From NCBI GenBank assembly GCA_003058495.1, contig QBVC01000022.1, forward strand, positions 62,001 through 126,000: DNA of 64,000 bases, given 5' to 3'. The DNA comes from a gamma proteobacterium symbiont of Ctena orbiculata (GTDB lineage Bacteria > Pseudomonadota > Gammaproteobacteria > Chromatiales > Chromatiaceae). Below the pieces are notes generated by a model. The model did no database searches, was not told the origin of the DNA, and saw only the letters and a list, made by a program, of their open reading frames with translations. Made by a program: the position numbers and the translations under genes. Numbering within the stretch: position 1 is the first letter of the stretch; the number at the start of each line of letters is the position of its first letter. Shown piece by piece: positions 1 to 7,110 of this stretch.

Positions 1-1
1 G

Positions 2-247
2 GCGGAGCAGAGCGAGGAGGCGTTTCTGCAGTTCGCCGTCGAGTCGCTGCAGGCCCTCAATCTGCGTTTCAAAAAGGTGCTGTGCGGCAAAGGCAGCAGC
101 TTCTCAACCCCGGAGGCGGCCATATCCACCCGCAGCCTGATGGTCGCGGGTCTGTCCCTGGACGACGCGGTGATCCTGCAGGAGTACGGCCTGGGACCCT
201 TGCGCAACCGCGGTTTCGGCTTGTTTGTTGCGCACAAGACTGTATAA
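2..247 (+). CDS. Cas6/Cmx6-like CRISPR RNA endonuclease, C-terminal fragment
   Basis: Only the last 81 codons lie in the window; the gene begins before base 1. The fragment reads through without stops and ends with a glycine-rich segment (GLGPLRNRGFGLFVAHK), preceded by RSLMVAGLSLDDAVILQEYG. To my recollection this is the C-terminal signature of the Cas6/Cmx6 family of the type I-MYXAN group, where the G-rich loop contacts the crRNA repeat and Cas6 cuts pre-crRNA. The usual cysteine in that loop (GCGLF) is phenylalanine here (GFGLF). No other cas gene or repeat array is visible downstream; the next gene is a DsrC-family gene 82 bp away. It may therefore be an orphan with a different RNA-related role. 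The family call rests on motif memory and a partial sequence. Confidence 0.55.
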   Translation, partial: AEQSEEAFLQFAVESLQALNLRFKKVLCGKGSSFSTPEAAISTRSLMVAGLSLDDAVILQEYGLGPLRNRGFGLFVAHKTV

Positions 248-329
248 GATACCGCGCCAAGATTGGTAATAATCCCAAAAGAGACGGGGACACCACCCCG
301 CTGTTGTATCTGTTTGTAAGGAGAGATCA

Positions 330-674
330 ATGTCTTATGAAGTAAACGGTAAAACCATCGAGGCCGACGCCAACGGCTACCTGGTCGATCACACCGAGTG
401 GAGCGAGGATGTGGCCAAGGCCATCGCCGCGAGCGAGGGTCTGGAGCTGAGCGAAAAGGCGTGGGAGATCATCAACTATCTGCGCGAAGAGTATTTCAAT
501 AACAATGGCAACCAGCCCAACGAGCGCCATATGGTGAAGCACTTCAAAGGCCTCTGGACCGACGAAGGCAAAGTGGACGCCAAAGCCCTCTATGTCCACT
601 TCCCCAAGGGACCGGCGAAACAGGCGAGCAAGGTTGCCGGCCTGCCCGAGACCAAGCGCAAGGGCGGTTACTGA
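330..674 (+). CDS. DsrC/TusE-family protein lacking the C-terminal cysteines
   Basis: A 114-residue protein with the DsrC/TusE fold signature: N-terminal VNGKTIEADANGYLVDHTEW, central WEIINYLREEYF, and C-terminal HFPKGPAKQASKVAGLP. Canonical DsrC is a sulfur carrier for dissimilatory sulfite reductase with two cysteines in the C-terminal arm; TusE keeps the penultimate one for tRNA 2-thiouridylation. This protein ends ETKRKGGY and contains no cysteine at all, so it cannot carry persulfide or form the trisulfide. It is better read as a divergent paralogue, perhaps regulatory or a binding partner, of the kind sulfur oxidisers keep beside true DsrC. AAGGAGA lies just before the ATG. The upstream Cas6-like gene ends 82 bp before it on the same strand. 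Family membership is firm; function is unknown. Confidence 0.85.
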   Translation: MSYEVNGKTIEADANGYLVDHTEWSEDVAKAIAASEGLELSEKAWEIINYLREEYFNNNGNQPNERHMVKHFKGLWTDEGKVDAKALYVHFPKGPAKQASKVAGLPETKRKGGY

Positions 675-713
675 TCCCTCAGCGCTTCAGCGCAACCGCT
701 GCTCTGCGGCGGC

Positions 714-749
714 ATCCCACCCTGTAGCTGCTGCTGCAGGGTATGGGAT
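714..749 (+). terminator. Imperfect hairpin after the DsrC-like gene
   Basis: Arms ATCCCAcCCTG and CAGGGtaTGGGAT flank a short CTG-rich loop, 40 bp after the stop codon of the DsrC-like gene. There is no T-run, so it is not a classical intrinsic terminator. It could stabilise the mRNA 3' end or act with Rho. Confidence 0.3.
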
Positions 750-804
750 CGGCACAGCAATCCACTGAAATCATTGCAAGACCCGGCTGTAACCATGGCC
801 ATTG

Positions 805-1371
805 TCACTTCGGGGTGTACTCGAACTTCTGCCCGCCGAGCGAGGCCTCTATCATCAAGCCGCCCTTGGCTATGGTGAAGACGGCCATGCCCTTGTAGTA
901 TCTGCCGACGGTGTCGGCGCCGTTTTGAGTGCCACTGGTGCCGGCGGAGCTGCCGGTGGTGGTTGCAGTGGCGGAAGCGCCCGCCTTGATCGCCACGGCG
1001 GTGGCCTGGGCGCCGAATTCAAAGTTGCTGCCGGTGAACTCATTGAAGGCGCGCTGATCCTGGAAGAAGATTATCTGGCTGAATGCCTGCCCCCCCAGCT
1101 GCAGCCCGAGAGTGAGCTGGGTCATCTCCACATCACCTGTATGGGCTCCCTGGGCATAGACCCTGCCTGTGCCATAGGCGCCACCGACAACGAAGCCGCC
1201 CTTGCCGATGCTGGGAAACACGGCATAGCCATAGGCGCCATCGAAGAAGCGGCTGCTTTCACCCGCCTGCATGAAGAGATCGATGGTCGCCTGATACTCA
1301 TCCGCCCAGGCCTGGGAGATTGGCAGTAACAGGATCAGTATCAGCCACGCGCTTGGGTCTATTCTCTTCAT
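805..1371 (-). CDS. YSC84/SYLF-domain lipid-binding protein, secreted
   Basis: A 188-residue protein with a cleavable signal peptide (charged MKR start, hydrophobic stretch, AWA cleavage-type site near residues 21-23). The mature part has the SYLF/YSC84 pattern: a helical start with FMQAGESSRFFDGAYGYAVF, then a glycine-rich core (GKGGFVVGGAYGTGRVY), an LGGQAFSQIIFF element, an Ala/Thr/Ser-rich linker and a terminal IAKGGLMIEASLGGQKF. Bacterial SYLF proteins are periplasmic or outer-surface lipid-binding proteins of unclear physiological role. It is transcribed away from the DsrC-like gene with no obvious operon partner. The family assignment is confident; a specific function is not. Confidence 0.85.
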   Translation of the reverse strand: MKRIDPSAWLILILLLPISQAWADEYQATIDLFMQAGESSRFFDGAYGYAVFPSIGKGGFVVGGAYGTGRVYAQGAHTGDVEMTQLTLGLQLGGQAFSQIIFFQDQRAFNEFTGSNFEFGAQATAVAIKAGASATATTTGSSAGTSGTQNGADTVGRYYKGMAVFTIAKGGLMIEASLGGQKFEYTPK

Positions 1372-1572
1372 CGAAAGCTCCTCAGATTGTTGTTATGAAA
1401 ACAGCCAGCCGGCTCCCTGCCCGATCAGGGCCTGTTATCAGGCCCTAGATTACCTGGCGCTTGTGACAGGCGGGCGACGAAGTGGTTCCCTCTAGCTCCC
1501 GCTTCCGGTCCATTTAGATAGCCTGGCGCCGGGTTTGCCGACAGACCAACCCGGGGGATCGGCAGGCCGGGA

Positions 1573-2037
1573 TCATTGGCGAAACAGTTCAATCACCAGG
1601 TTGCGTTTGTCGTTGCTGCGCCAAACCATATAGTCCCGATCGACGACTTCGTAGGTACCCGAGCTATTCGCATCCTGATAGAGGTTTTCACCGATCTCCA
1701 CATAGTGCACCCCTTTCCCTCGCCCGACTGGAATCACATAGTAACCGTCGTAGGACTTCTGGAAGCGGTTCACCTTGCCGCTGCGCATACCCCAACTGCC
1801 ACTGATATTATAGATAACCGGCCCCTCTTCGTAGTATCCCGCCTGTTGATAACCACCCTCGTGGTACCCGTCTTCGTGACCCCCATGGCGACCGCCGCCA
1901 TGCCCTGCCTGCTGCTGCGCGGCCACTTGGGCAATGGCGCTGAACAGGGCCTTGAAGGCGCTGGCGCTGTCGCCGGCATGGGCTGAAGAAGTGACAAGGA
2001 CCAAGGCGGCGAAGGCGATATATTTGCTGGATTTCAT
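1573..2037 (-). CDS. Secreted protein with C-terminal domain shared with the lipoprotein at 2433-2870
   Basis: Start chosen at the ATG at 2037 because it gives a clean signal peptide (MKSSKYIAFAALVLVTSSAHA) and is preceded by TTGGAGAA; upstream in-frame codons lack these. The 154-residue product has a Gly/His/Tyr-rich middle (GGGRHGGHEDGYHEGGY) that could bind metal, followed by a compact domain of about 75 residues: ISGSWGMRSGKVNRFQKSYD, YVIPVGRGKGVHYVEIGENL, and a final WRSNDKRNLVIELFRQ. The divergent neighbour carries the same domain (SGxW...YDG...NLY...WRSNxKRNxVI). No named family is recognised. Secretion is predicted from sequence; the function is unknown. Confidence 0.7.
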   Translation of the reverse strand: MKSSKYIAFAALVLVTSSAHAGDSASAFKALFSAIAQVAAQQQAGHGGGRHGGHEDGYHEGGYQQAGYYEEGPVIYNISGSWGMRSGKVNRFQKSYDGYYVIPVGRGKGVHYVEIGENLYQDANSSGTYEVVDRDYMVWRSNDKRNLVIELFRQ

Positions 2038-2432
2038 GGCTGTTCTCCAAGTAAGAATTTGCAATCCGGGGGACAGCGAAACTGCCACCCTCATTGATGA
2101 AAGCGCCAGTCCGCTGGAAATCGTTCGGAGAAATCTCAATTTTTTCTCGATTTACCCACCATCTCCGCCAAACCCGGCTCGACCCCGTAAATACCAGGAC
2201 TGCCACAATCAAGGGGGAGTACCCCCCTTCCCTGGCGGGAGAGGGCTAGTACACCGCCTCCAGAGTCAAGGAGAATGATCTGGACAGTAGTGATCTTTTT
2301 TATTGAAATTTCAGGCATTATTAATTTACTCACTCTTTTCCGAACGAATCCGCCCCAATCCGCGCTTTAACCAGTAGAACTGCTCGATTCAGCAGCCAGA
2401 GCAGCAACTATTAACCCTTCCGGAGAAGACCC
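2038..2432. other. Divergent intergenic region between the two paralogues
   Basis: 395 bp separate two outward-facing genes. I see no credible gene here: the short frames lack signal peptides or family motifs and two of them cross the start of the neighbouring gene. A G/C hairpin (AAGGGGGagtacCCCCCTT) occupies 2211-2229. The segment from about 2285 to 2340 is AT-rich and is the likeliest promoter area for the rightward lipoprotein gene. No operator of a known regulator was recognised. Confidence 0.4.
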
Positions 2433-2870
2433 ATGAACAAATTCAACCTGGCATTTCTTGCACTCATATCAATCACCGCCAGCGGATGCTCCACCCTTGC
2501 CGCCAACCTGGAGCGCAACCTCAACGACCCGAATGTCCTGGCCAGGGTCCAGGAGATCTCCGAGCGCTACAACCGGCGTGCCGAGGAGCGAGAGAGCGGA
2601 GTTTACGGCGACCCCTACGAGGAGATCGACCTCACCGGGGATTGGCAATTGGTGGGCTATGACAATCGCGTCAACAGCATCCGCCACACCTACGACGGCA
2701 TCATGGTGACCCCAAACAACGGCAAGCCTGTCTTCTACAACAAGATCGGGCCCAATCTCTATGAATCCAAAGGCATGACCTATGAATTCATCACCATTCA
2801 CAACGGCGAATGGCGCAGCAACGGCAAGCGCAACAAGGTGATCCAACTGCGTCGCCTGACCTGGGGCTGA
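2433..2870 (+). CDS. Small lipoprotein, paralogue of the 1573-2037 protein
   Basis: A 145-residue predicted lipoprotein. Hydrophobic residues 6-15 are followed by ASGC with the lipobox cysteine at residue 19. GGAGAAG lies 7 bases before the ATG. A short helical charged linker (residues 30-60) leads to the domain shared with the divergent gene: LTGDWQLVGYDNRV, TYDGIMVTPNNGKPVFYNKI, GPNLYESKG and EWRSNGKRNKVIQLRRL. The shared pattern suggests a small beta-rich, lipocalin-like fold, but that is an inference. No known family name can be assigned. A strong intrinsic terminator follows at 2907. Confidence 0.75.
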   Translation: MNKFNLAFLALISITASGCSTLAANLERNLNDPNVLARVQEISERYNRRAEERESGVYGDPYEEIDLTGDWQLVGYDNRVNSIRHTYDGIMVTPNNGKPVFYNKIGPNLYESKGMTYEFITIHNGEWRSNGKRNKVIQLRRLTWG

Positions 2871-2906
2871 ACAACAACGACGATAACGCTCTCCTGTTCT
2901 CCACTT

Positions 2907-2931
2907 GGCGGCCCGGTGCCGCCTTTTTTTT
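2907..2931 (+). terminator. Intrinsic terminator of the small lipoprotein gene
   Basis: A perfect 6-bp GC stem (GGCGGC/GCCGCC) with a five-base loop is followed directly by eight T residues, 36 bp after the lipoprotein stop codon. Confidence 0.9.
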
Positions 2932-3026
2932 GCCATCAGCTGCCTGTTCCCGGCATTTGTGTGCGCGCATTACTCGAGCCGATAATCTAAGATCAGAGCT
3001 AACCCGGGAAACGCAGACGAGCATTC

Positions 3027-4043
3027 GTGGATAGACAACGCTGGCAACTGATCCAAGGCATCTTTCGCCACATCGCCGACAAGAGCCCCAGCCACCGGCG
3101 GGACTACCTGGATATGGTGTGTGAGGATGACCAGGCGTTGCGCCGTGAAATAGAGGCCCTGCTCGAGTCCCACGATCGGCTGGAACAGGGGGAGCAGGAC
3201 TTCATCACCCCCGCCCTGCAGGGCGCCGGGGAGTTTCAGCGCCCGCAGACCCTGGGCGATTACCGCATACGCAAAGAGCTGGGACGCGGCGGCATGGGCG
3301 TCGTATACCTGGCGCAGCACCCGCGGCATGGCAAGGTCGCGCTCAAGCTGCTGCCCCGTTATACCGTCGCCGCCGAGGAGGCCCATCGCCGCTTCAGCCT
3401 CGAGGCCAGGGTACTGGCCAGCCTCGACCACCCGGCGCTCTGCCGGCTGTTCGACTCCTTCAGCACCGAGGAGTATGCCGCCATCGCCATGGAGTTCATC
3501 GACGGCAGGGGACTCGATGGGTATATCAGACAGGGGCCCCTGCCCTATCGCCAGGGCCTCGACATCATCCTCAGCCTCAGCGATGTATTGACCCGGGCCC
3601 ACGCGCAAGGCCTGGCACACCGGGATATCAAGTCCAGCAACGTGCTGCTCGACCGGCAGGGCCAGACCAAGCTGATCGACTTCGGCATCGCCAAGTTCGC
3701 CGACATCAAACTCACCGCCAGCGGACAGATCATCGGAACACCCGGCTACATGTCCCCGGAGCAGTGGCGCGGGCGGGGCGTGGACCACCGCACGGATCTC
3801 TGGTCGCTGGGGATATTGCTGTTCGAACTGCTCAGCGGGCAAAAACCCTTTACCGCGGCGGACCGTTTCGCGGTGGCGAACAGAATATTGACCAAGGCGG
3901 CATCGCCGCTGCCCGCGACCAGCCGCGATGGAGTGGATCTGGTTCAGGTTCAAGCCATCCTCGATCAGCTGCTGGTAAAGGACCCGGAAAAGCGTTTGGG
4001 ATCTTGTACCGAGTTGAGCGCACAGCTCGGGAAATTGGTTTAA
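3027..4043 (+). CDS. Hanks-type serine/threonine protein kinase, cytoplasmic
   Basis: GTG-initiated, 338 residues. Residues 1-70 form the helical N-terminal region common in kinases of this type (RQRWQLIQGIF, then an acidic LRREIEALLESHD stretch). The kinase domain starts near residue 77: glycine loop GRGGMG (86-91), ATP-binding Lys107 in VALKLL, helix C Glu126, catalytic HRDIKSSN (198-205), DFG (218-220) and an activation segment ending GTPGYMSPEQ. All catalytic residues are present. The domain runs almost to the C terminus and there is no transmembrane segment or sensor domain. The N-terminal architecture and the ECF sigma factor at 5647 resemble kinase/ECF pairs known from Planctomycetes and Acidobacteria. 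Substrates are unknown. It is followed by an intergenic inverted repeat, not an operon partner. Confidence 0.9.
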   Translation: MDRQRWQLIQGIFRHIADKSPSHRRDYLDMVCEDDQALRREIEALLESHDRLEQGEQDFITPALQGAGEFQRPQTLGDYRIRKELGRGGMGVVYLAQHPRHGKVALKLLPRYTVAAEEAHRRFSLEARVLASLDHPALCRLFDSFSTEEYAAIAMEFIDGRGLDGYIRQGPLPYRQGLDIILSLSDVLTRAHAQGLAHRDIKSSNVLLDRQGQTKLIDFGIAKFADIKLTASGQIIGTPGYMSPEQWRGRGVDHRTDLWSLGILLFELLSGQKPFTAADRFAVANRILTKAASPLPATSRDGVDLVQVQAILDQLLVKDPEKRLGSCTELSAQLGKLV

Positions 4044-4151
4044 ACAGTAGTAGCCACGACCAGACAGGGCAGTTGTTGTTGGTATATTCCGTGGAGGCTT
4101 TCTACAACTAAAAAAAGCCGATCTTGCTGAAATTGGATCATATTAAATGTT

Positions 4152-4300
4152 CGTCATTCCGGCGCATGCCGGAATCCAGGCATCCTGGGACATGAGCCAA
4201 GTACCCAAACTACTCAAGGTTGATAAGCGCGTTCGACAGACAGGTCAAAATGAAGGCTGGTGGTTCGAACTCCTGGATTCCGGCATGCGCCGGAATGACG
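4152..4300. repeat. 29-bp perfect inverted repeat, REP/MITE-like
   Basis: The arms at 4152-4180 and 4272-4300 are exact reverse complements over 29 bp and each contains the internal palindrome ATTCCGGCATGCGCCGGAAT or its complement. The 91 bp between them has no gene. The CATTCCGGC...GGAATCCAGG motif is a widespread bacterial intergenic repeat. A frame through it produces the familiar false peptide beginning VIPAHAGIQ, so no gene is called. The rest of the 4044-4447 gap holds only the terminator of the leftward gene. Confidence 0.85.
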
Positions 4301-4387
4301 TGCACCTTGATTTTCCCAGCACAGAATAGTCCGATCTGGCACCCTCTGTCGTATTGAGTATGGAAAACTATATTTTTTTAAAGTCAC

Positions 4388-4412
4388 AGAAAAACCCGTG
4401 TAAAGCACGGGT
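4388..4412 (-). terminator. Intrinsic terminator of the basic secreted protein gene
   Basis: Read on the minus strand, the stem ACCCGTG/CACGGGT (4406-4412 and 4394-4400) with a five-base loop is followed by a five-base T-run. It sits 36 bp past the stop codon at 4448. Confidence 0.75.
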
Positions 4413-4447
4413 TCTTCTGCGCTTAAACGTCGATACTGAGTGATCAA

Positions 4448-5491
4448 TCAGCACTTTGCGCCAAACAGCTTACCCACGGAACAGCCCACCTTCTTGATCG
4501 ACTTGCCGGCCTTTTTCGCACCTTTTTCCAGATTCCTGCCCATCTTTTTCGGATTGGTCAGGGTACGCCCGGCCTTGTGTACGGTGCGCAGCGAGTCTCT
4601 GCCCAGTTTCTTGAAGCGTCGCGGCGCCTGCCTGGGGTCCTTCAGGGTGCCGTAGGTCCACTCCGCGGCATCCACCGCATCGGGGATATCCACGCCCAGG
4701 GCGGTCTCCGCCACCATTGTGCCGCCGGCCACCACCACGCCCCCCGCGGCGACCTTGCCCAGGGTACGCAGCTTCCTGCCCTTCTTCACCGTCTTCAGCG
4801 CATTTTTGTTTTTCAAGATGCCCTTGGGCTTGGTCACTTTGTTGCGTGGCTTAGCGGCACTGTAACCGGCGCCGCGGGTACGCCTGGTGTCGTCGAATCT
4901 GACCCGGGTTGTTCGCGGGTTTGAAACGCTTGGGCTGCCCTTCCCCCGCGCCTGCCGGGCCAGGTTGCCGCGCCGGTCCATGTTGCGTTGCACCTCCGGA
5001 GAGAGTTGAGATGTACTGAAACGGGCCGTTGATGTTCGCGATGTTACCGCTCCAGGGCCGCCCTTCCCCCGTGCCTGCCTGGCCAGGTTGCCGCGCCGGT
5101 CCATGTTGCGCTGTACCTCCGGAGAGAGTTGAGAGGTGCTGAAACGGGCATTCGATCCCCTGGCTTGCCGATCAAGGGTCGATTTGATCTGACCCTTGTG
5201 CCGGGAGTGGCGGGCCAGGTCACCGCGATGGCGCATCTCACTGCGAGCCTCCGAATCCAGTTGACGCGTAAAATTCCGCTCTTTGTGCAGGGCCTTGTTG
5301 GCCGTGCTGCCTTTCAGGATACTTTTGGGTTGGCCAACACGCCCGTCCACACGGGTATTGTTATAGCCGGCACCCGATCCGCGAGGCTCAAGGTTGAACC
5401 GCACACCAGCCTCGGCCATGGCGGTGGAGCTCACGGCAGTGGTGGTAATGATCAGGGTTACGCTGGAGAGACAACTGATTATCTTATTCAT
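4448..5491 (-). CDS. Very basic secreted protein with internal repeats
   Basis: Start set at the ATG at 5491: GAGGA lies upstream and it gives a signal peptide (MNKIISC... ending AMA near residue 27). The 347-residue product is extremely rich in Arg, Lys and Gly with few acidic residues. A 30-residue unit (ARFSTSQLSPEVQRNMDRRG continuing NLARQARGKG) occurs twice almost identically, and shorter GDLARHSRHKG and GNLARQARGKG echoes occur nearby. Two segments resemble each other across the protein (VRFNLEPRGSGAGYNNTRVD and VRFDDTRRTRGAGYSAAKPR), each followed by a KPKGILK-like motif. A hydrophobic glycine-rich stretch (KVAAGGVVVAGGTMVAETAL) sits near residue 250, and the C terminus has two cysteines. 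No family is recognised. It is divergent from an ECF sigma gene, which may control it. DNA, polysaccharide or cell-surface binding is possible from charge alone. Confidence 0.7.
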   Translation of the reverse strand: MNKIISCLSSVTLIITTTAVSSTAMAEAGVRFNLEPRGSGAGYNNTRVDGRVGQPKSILKGSTANKALHKERNFTRQLDSEARSEMRHRGDLARHSRHKGQIKSTLDRQARGSNARFSTSQLSPEVQRNMDRRGNLARQARGKGGPGAVTSRTSTARFSTSQLSPEVQRNMDRRGNLARQARGKGSPSVSNPRTTRVRFDDTRRTRGAGYSAAKPRNKVTKPKGILKNKNALKTVKKGRKLRTLGKVAAGGVVVAGGTMVAETALGVDIPDAVDAAEWTYGTLKDPRQAPRRFKKLGRDSLRTVHKAGRTLTNPKKMGRNLEKGAKKAGKSIKKVGCSVGKLFGAKC

Positions 5492-5646
5492 GACACCTAT
5501 TCCTCGATGGCTGTAGTGGTCCAAGTCAGGTTTATTTGCCTGTTACTGGATAGAGCGCCATTTGCGAAGCGATCGTTCGGTGAAATATTTACCGGGTGGT
5601 GTGGCTCAAGTACCATCCGGGAAGCGATAGCCTGCAGGGAGGAGAG

Positions 5647-6207
5647 ATGTCAGAGAACGAAAACGAGGTGACACAGCTTCTGGCCGCGGTCAGAGAGGGC
5701 GACCAGGGGGCCCAGGATCGGCTGTTGTCCCGGGTTTATGACGAACTGCGCCGCCTCGCGGCATCCCACATGCGCCGGGAGCGCAGCGACCACACCCTGC
5801 AGGCCACGGCCCTGGTCAACGAGGCCTATCTGCGCCTGGCGGGCGCGGAGTCAAAGGCCCGGGACCGGGTACACTTCTTTGCCCTCGCCGCGCAGACCAT
5901 GCGGCGCATCCTGGTGGATCACGCCCGTGCTAAAAAACGGGGAAAACGCGGCGGCGGCCTGCAGCAGACGACTCTGGACGGTTCGGTCTATGTCGGCGAC
6001 GACAACCAGGACGCCGTAATCGAGCTGGACGATGCCCTGCAACGATTGGCCGAATTCGACGAGCGCGGCGCCAGGGCCGTCGAGCTGATGTTTTTCGGCG
6101 GCCTGACCTACGACGAGGCGGGAGAGGTCCTGGGGATATCTAAGACCACCCTGTTCGAAGAGATCAAACTCGCCAAGGCCTGGCTCGCCAAGGAGATGGG
6201 GGGTTGA
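5647..6207 (+). CDS. ECF RNA polymerase sigma factor, Sig-70_X6-type
   Basis: 186 residues from the ATG at 5647, which follows GGGAGGAGAG; the frame is open further upstream but without a ribosome site. Sigma region 2 covers about residues 10-90 (LLSRVYDELRRLAASHMRRE, LVNEAYLRLAG, FFALAAQTMRRILVDHARAK) and region 4 covers about 125-186 (ELMFFGGLTYDEAGEVLGIS plus a recognition helix). The ALVNEAYLRL and MRRILVDHARAKKRGKRGG signatures place it in the ECF group that commonly sits beside Hanks-type kinases and has no membrane anti-sigma. No anti-sigma gene adjoins. The divergent secreted basic protein and the kinases at 3027 and 7111 are the plausible partners. It converges with the barrel gene at 6209 across 1 bp. 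Confidence 0.9.
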   Translation: MSENENEVTQLLAAVREGDQGAQDRLLSRVYDELRRLAASHMRRERSDHTLQATALVNEAYLRLAGAESKARDRVHFFALAAQTMRRILVDHARAKKRGKRGGGLQQTTLDGSVYVGDDNQDAVIELDDALQRLAEFDERGARAVELMFFGGLTYDEAGEVLGISKTTLFEEIKLAKAWLAKEMGG

Positions 6208-6208
6208 G

Positions 6209-6976
6209 CTATTGAAACAGATAGACCACGCCGACGTTGAAGAAGGTGAGTTTCTGATCCGCTGAAAAGGTTTCACCCTCGAATTTTATCTCCTCATCGT
6301 AATCGTTGATCTTGAGTGTGGTGTTGATATAGAGCCTGTCGTTCACCGGCACCAGCCAGTTGACGCCGTAACTCCAACCATCCGCATCGCCCTTGTGGCG
6401 ACCGCTGAGATCATCGAACTCCGTGGCGTCTTCGGGATCGTCGTCATCCTCTTCCACATCGCCCCTGAACCTGTCATCGGTTTTCAAATCCACATAACCC
6501 AGGTTGAGACTCAAGGTGCCCGCGGATTCAAGGGGTATATTGTAAGTGGCGCCGGCAAACCAGCCGTCCTTGCGGTAGAACTCCCGTCGCTTAGTTCCGT
6601 CATCGCGTAGTTTAAAGTCGATATCGGTTTCACTGTCCTTGTAACCGATAAAGAGATTCAACTTGTCGTTGACCCGATAACCCAGGGTCAGATCCAGATC
6701 GCTGCGACCCGCATCGCCGGTGTCCTCCTCTTCGGAGATGGTGGTGTTGCCCACCGAGTCGGCATAACTCAGATTCAGGTAGTAGTCATCGAACAGCAGG
6801 CCGCCGCTCAATACCAGGGACTGAAAGCTCGGTGAGGAATCGAGCTTGGCATCGAACTCCAGATTCGTATAACCGAAGGCGATGCCTCCCACATAGTCGA
6901 TTTTCGATTCCGCTCCCGCCCAGCTCGCGGTCGATATAAAGTAAATCAAAACCACCGATAACCAGCGCTTTTTCAT
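6209..6976 (-). CDS. Outer-membrane beta-barrel protein
   Basis: The start at 6976 gives a signal peptide (MKKRWLSVVLIYFISTASWA). The 255-residue product shows alternating amphipathic strands with aromatic girdles typical of a small barrel of 10-12 strands: VGGIAFGYTNLEF, LVLSGGLLFDDYYLNLSYAD, DLTLGYRVNDKLNLFIGYKD, GTLSLNLGYVDLK, GWSYGVNWLV, RLYINTTLKIND and LTFFNVGVVYLFQ. Acidic loops (EEDTGDAGRSD and EEDDDDPEDATEFDD) could bind divalent cations. The C terminus ends LFQ, not the usual terminal Phe. No specific family is recognised. The gene's end nearly touches the ECF sigma stop codon in convergent orientation, so the two may interfere transcriptionally. Confidence 0.75.
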   Translation of the reverse strand: MKKRWLSVVLIYFISTASWAGAESKIDYVGGIAFGYTNLEFDAKLDSSPSFQSLVLSGGLLFDDYYLNLSYADSVGNTTISEEEDTGDAGRSDLDLTLGYRVNDKLNLFIGYKDSETDIDFKLRDDGTKRREFYRKDGWFAGATYNIPLESAGTLSLNLGYVDLKTDDRFRGDVEEDDDDPEDATEFDDLSGRHKGDADGWSYGVNWLVPVNDRLYINTTLKINDYDEEIKFEGETFSADQKLTFFNVGVVYLFQ

Positions 6977-7110
6977 AATGCCCCCTGTATATCTTGTCCT
7001 GCCGTGCAACAGCAACAACATCCGGTATTCATTGTGATCAGTCGCATAGGTAAAATGGTCTATGCTTTGAAGCGTACGCCGTCCCGTTATTAGAATGGTT
7101 GCATCTTACC

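Noticed and set aside
802..1329. 175-residue plus-strand frame opposite the SYLF gene
   Set aside because: Antisense to a gene with a signal peptide and family motifs; the frame itself has none.
2136..2333. 65-residue minus-strand frame between the paralogues
   Set aside because: No ribosome site, no motif, and it covers the probable promoter region and hairpin.
4261..4275. GGTTCGAAC sequence resembling a tRNA T-loop
   Set aside because: No cloverleaf arms can be drawn around it and it lies in the inverted-repeat element.
4147..4329. 60-residue frame starting MFVIPAHAGIQ
   Set aside because: It lies across the 29-bp inverted repeat; this peptide is a well-known false translation of such intergenic repeats.
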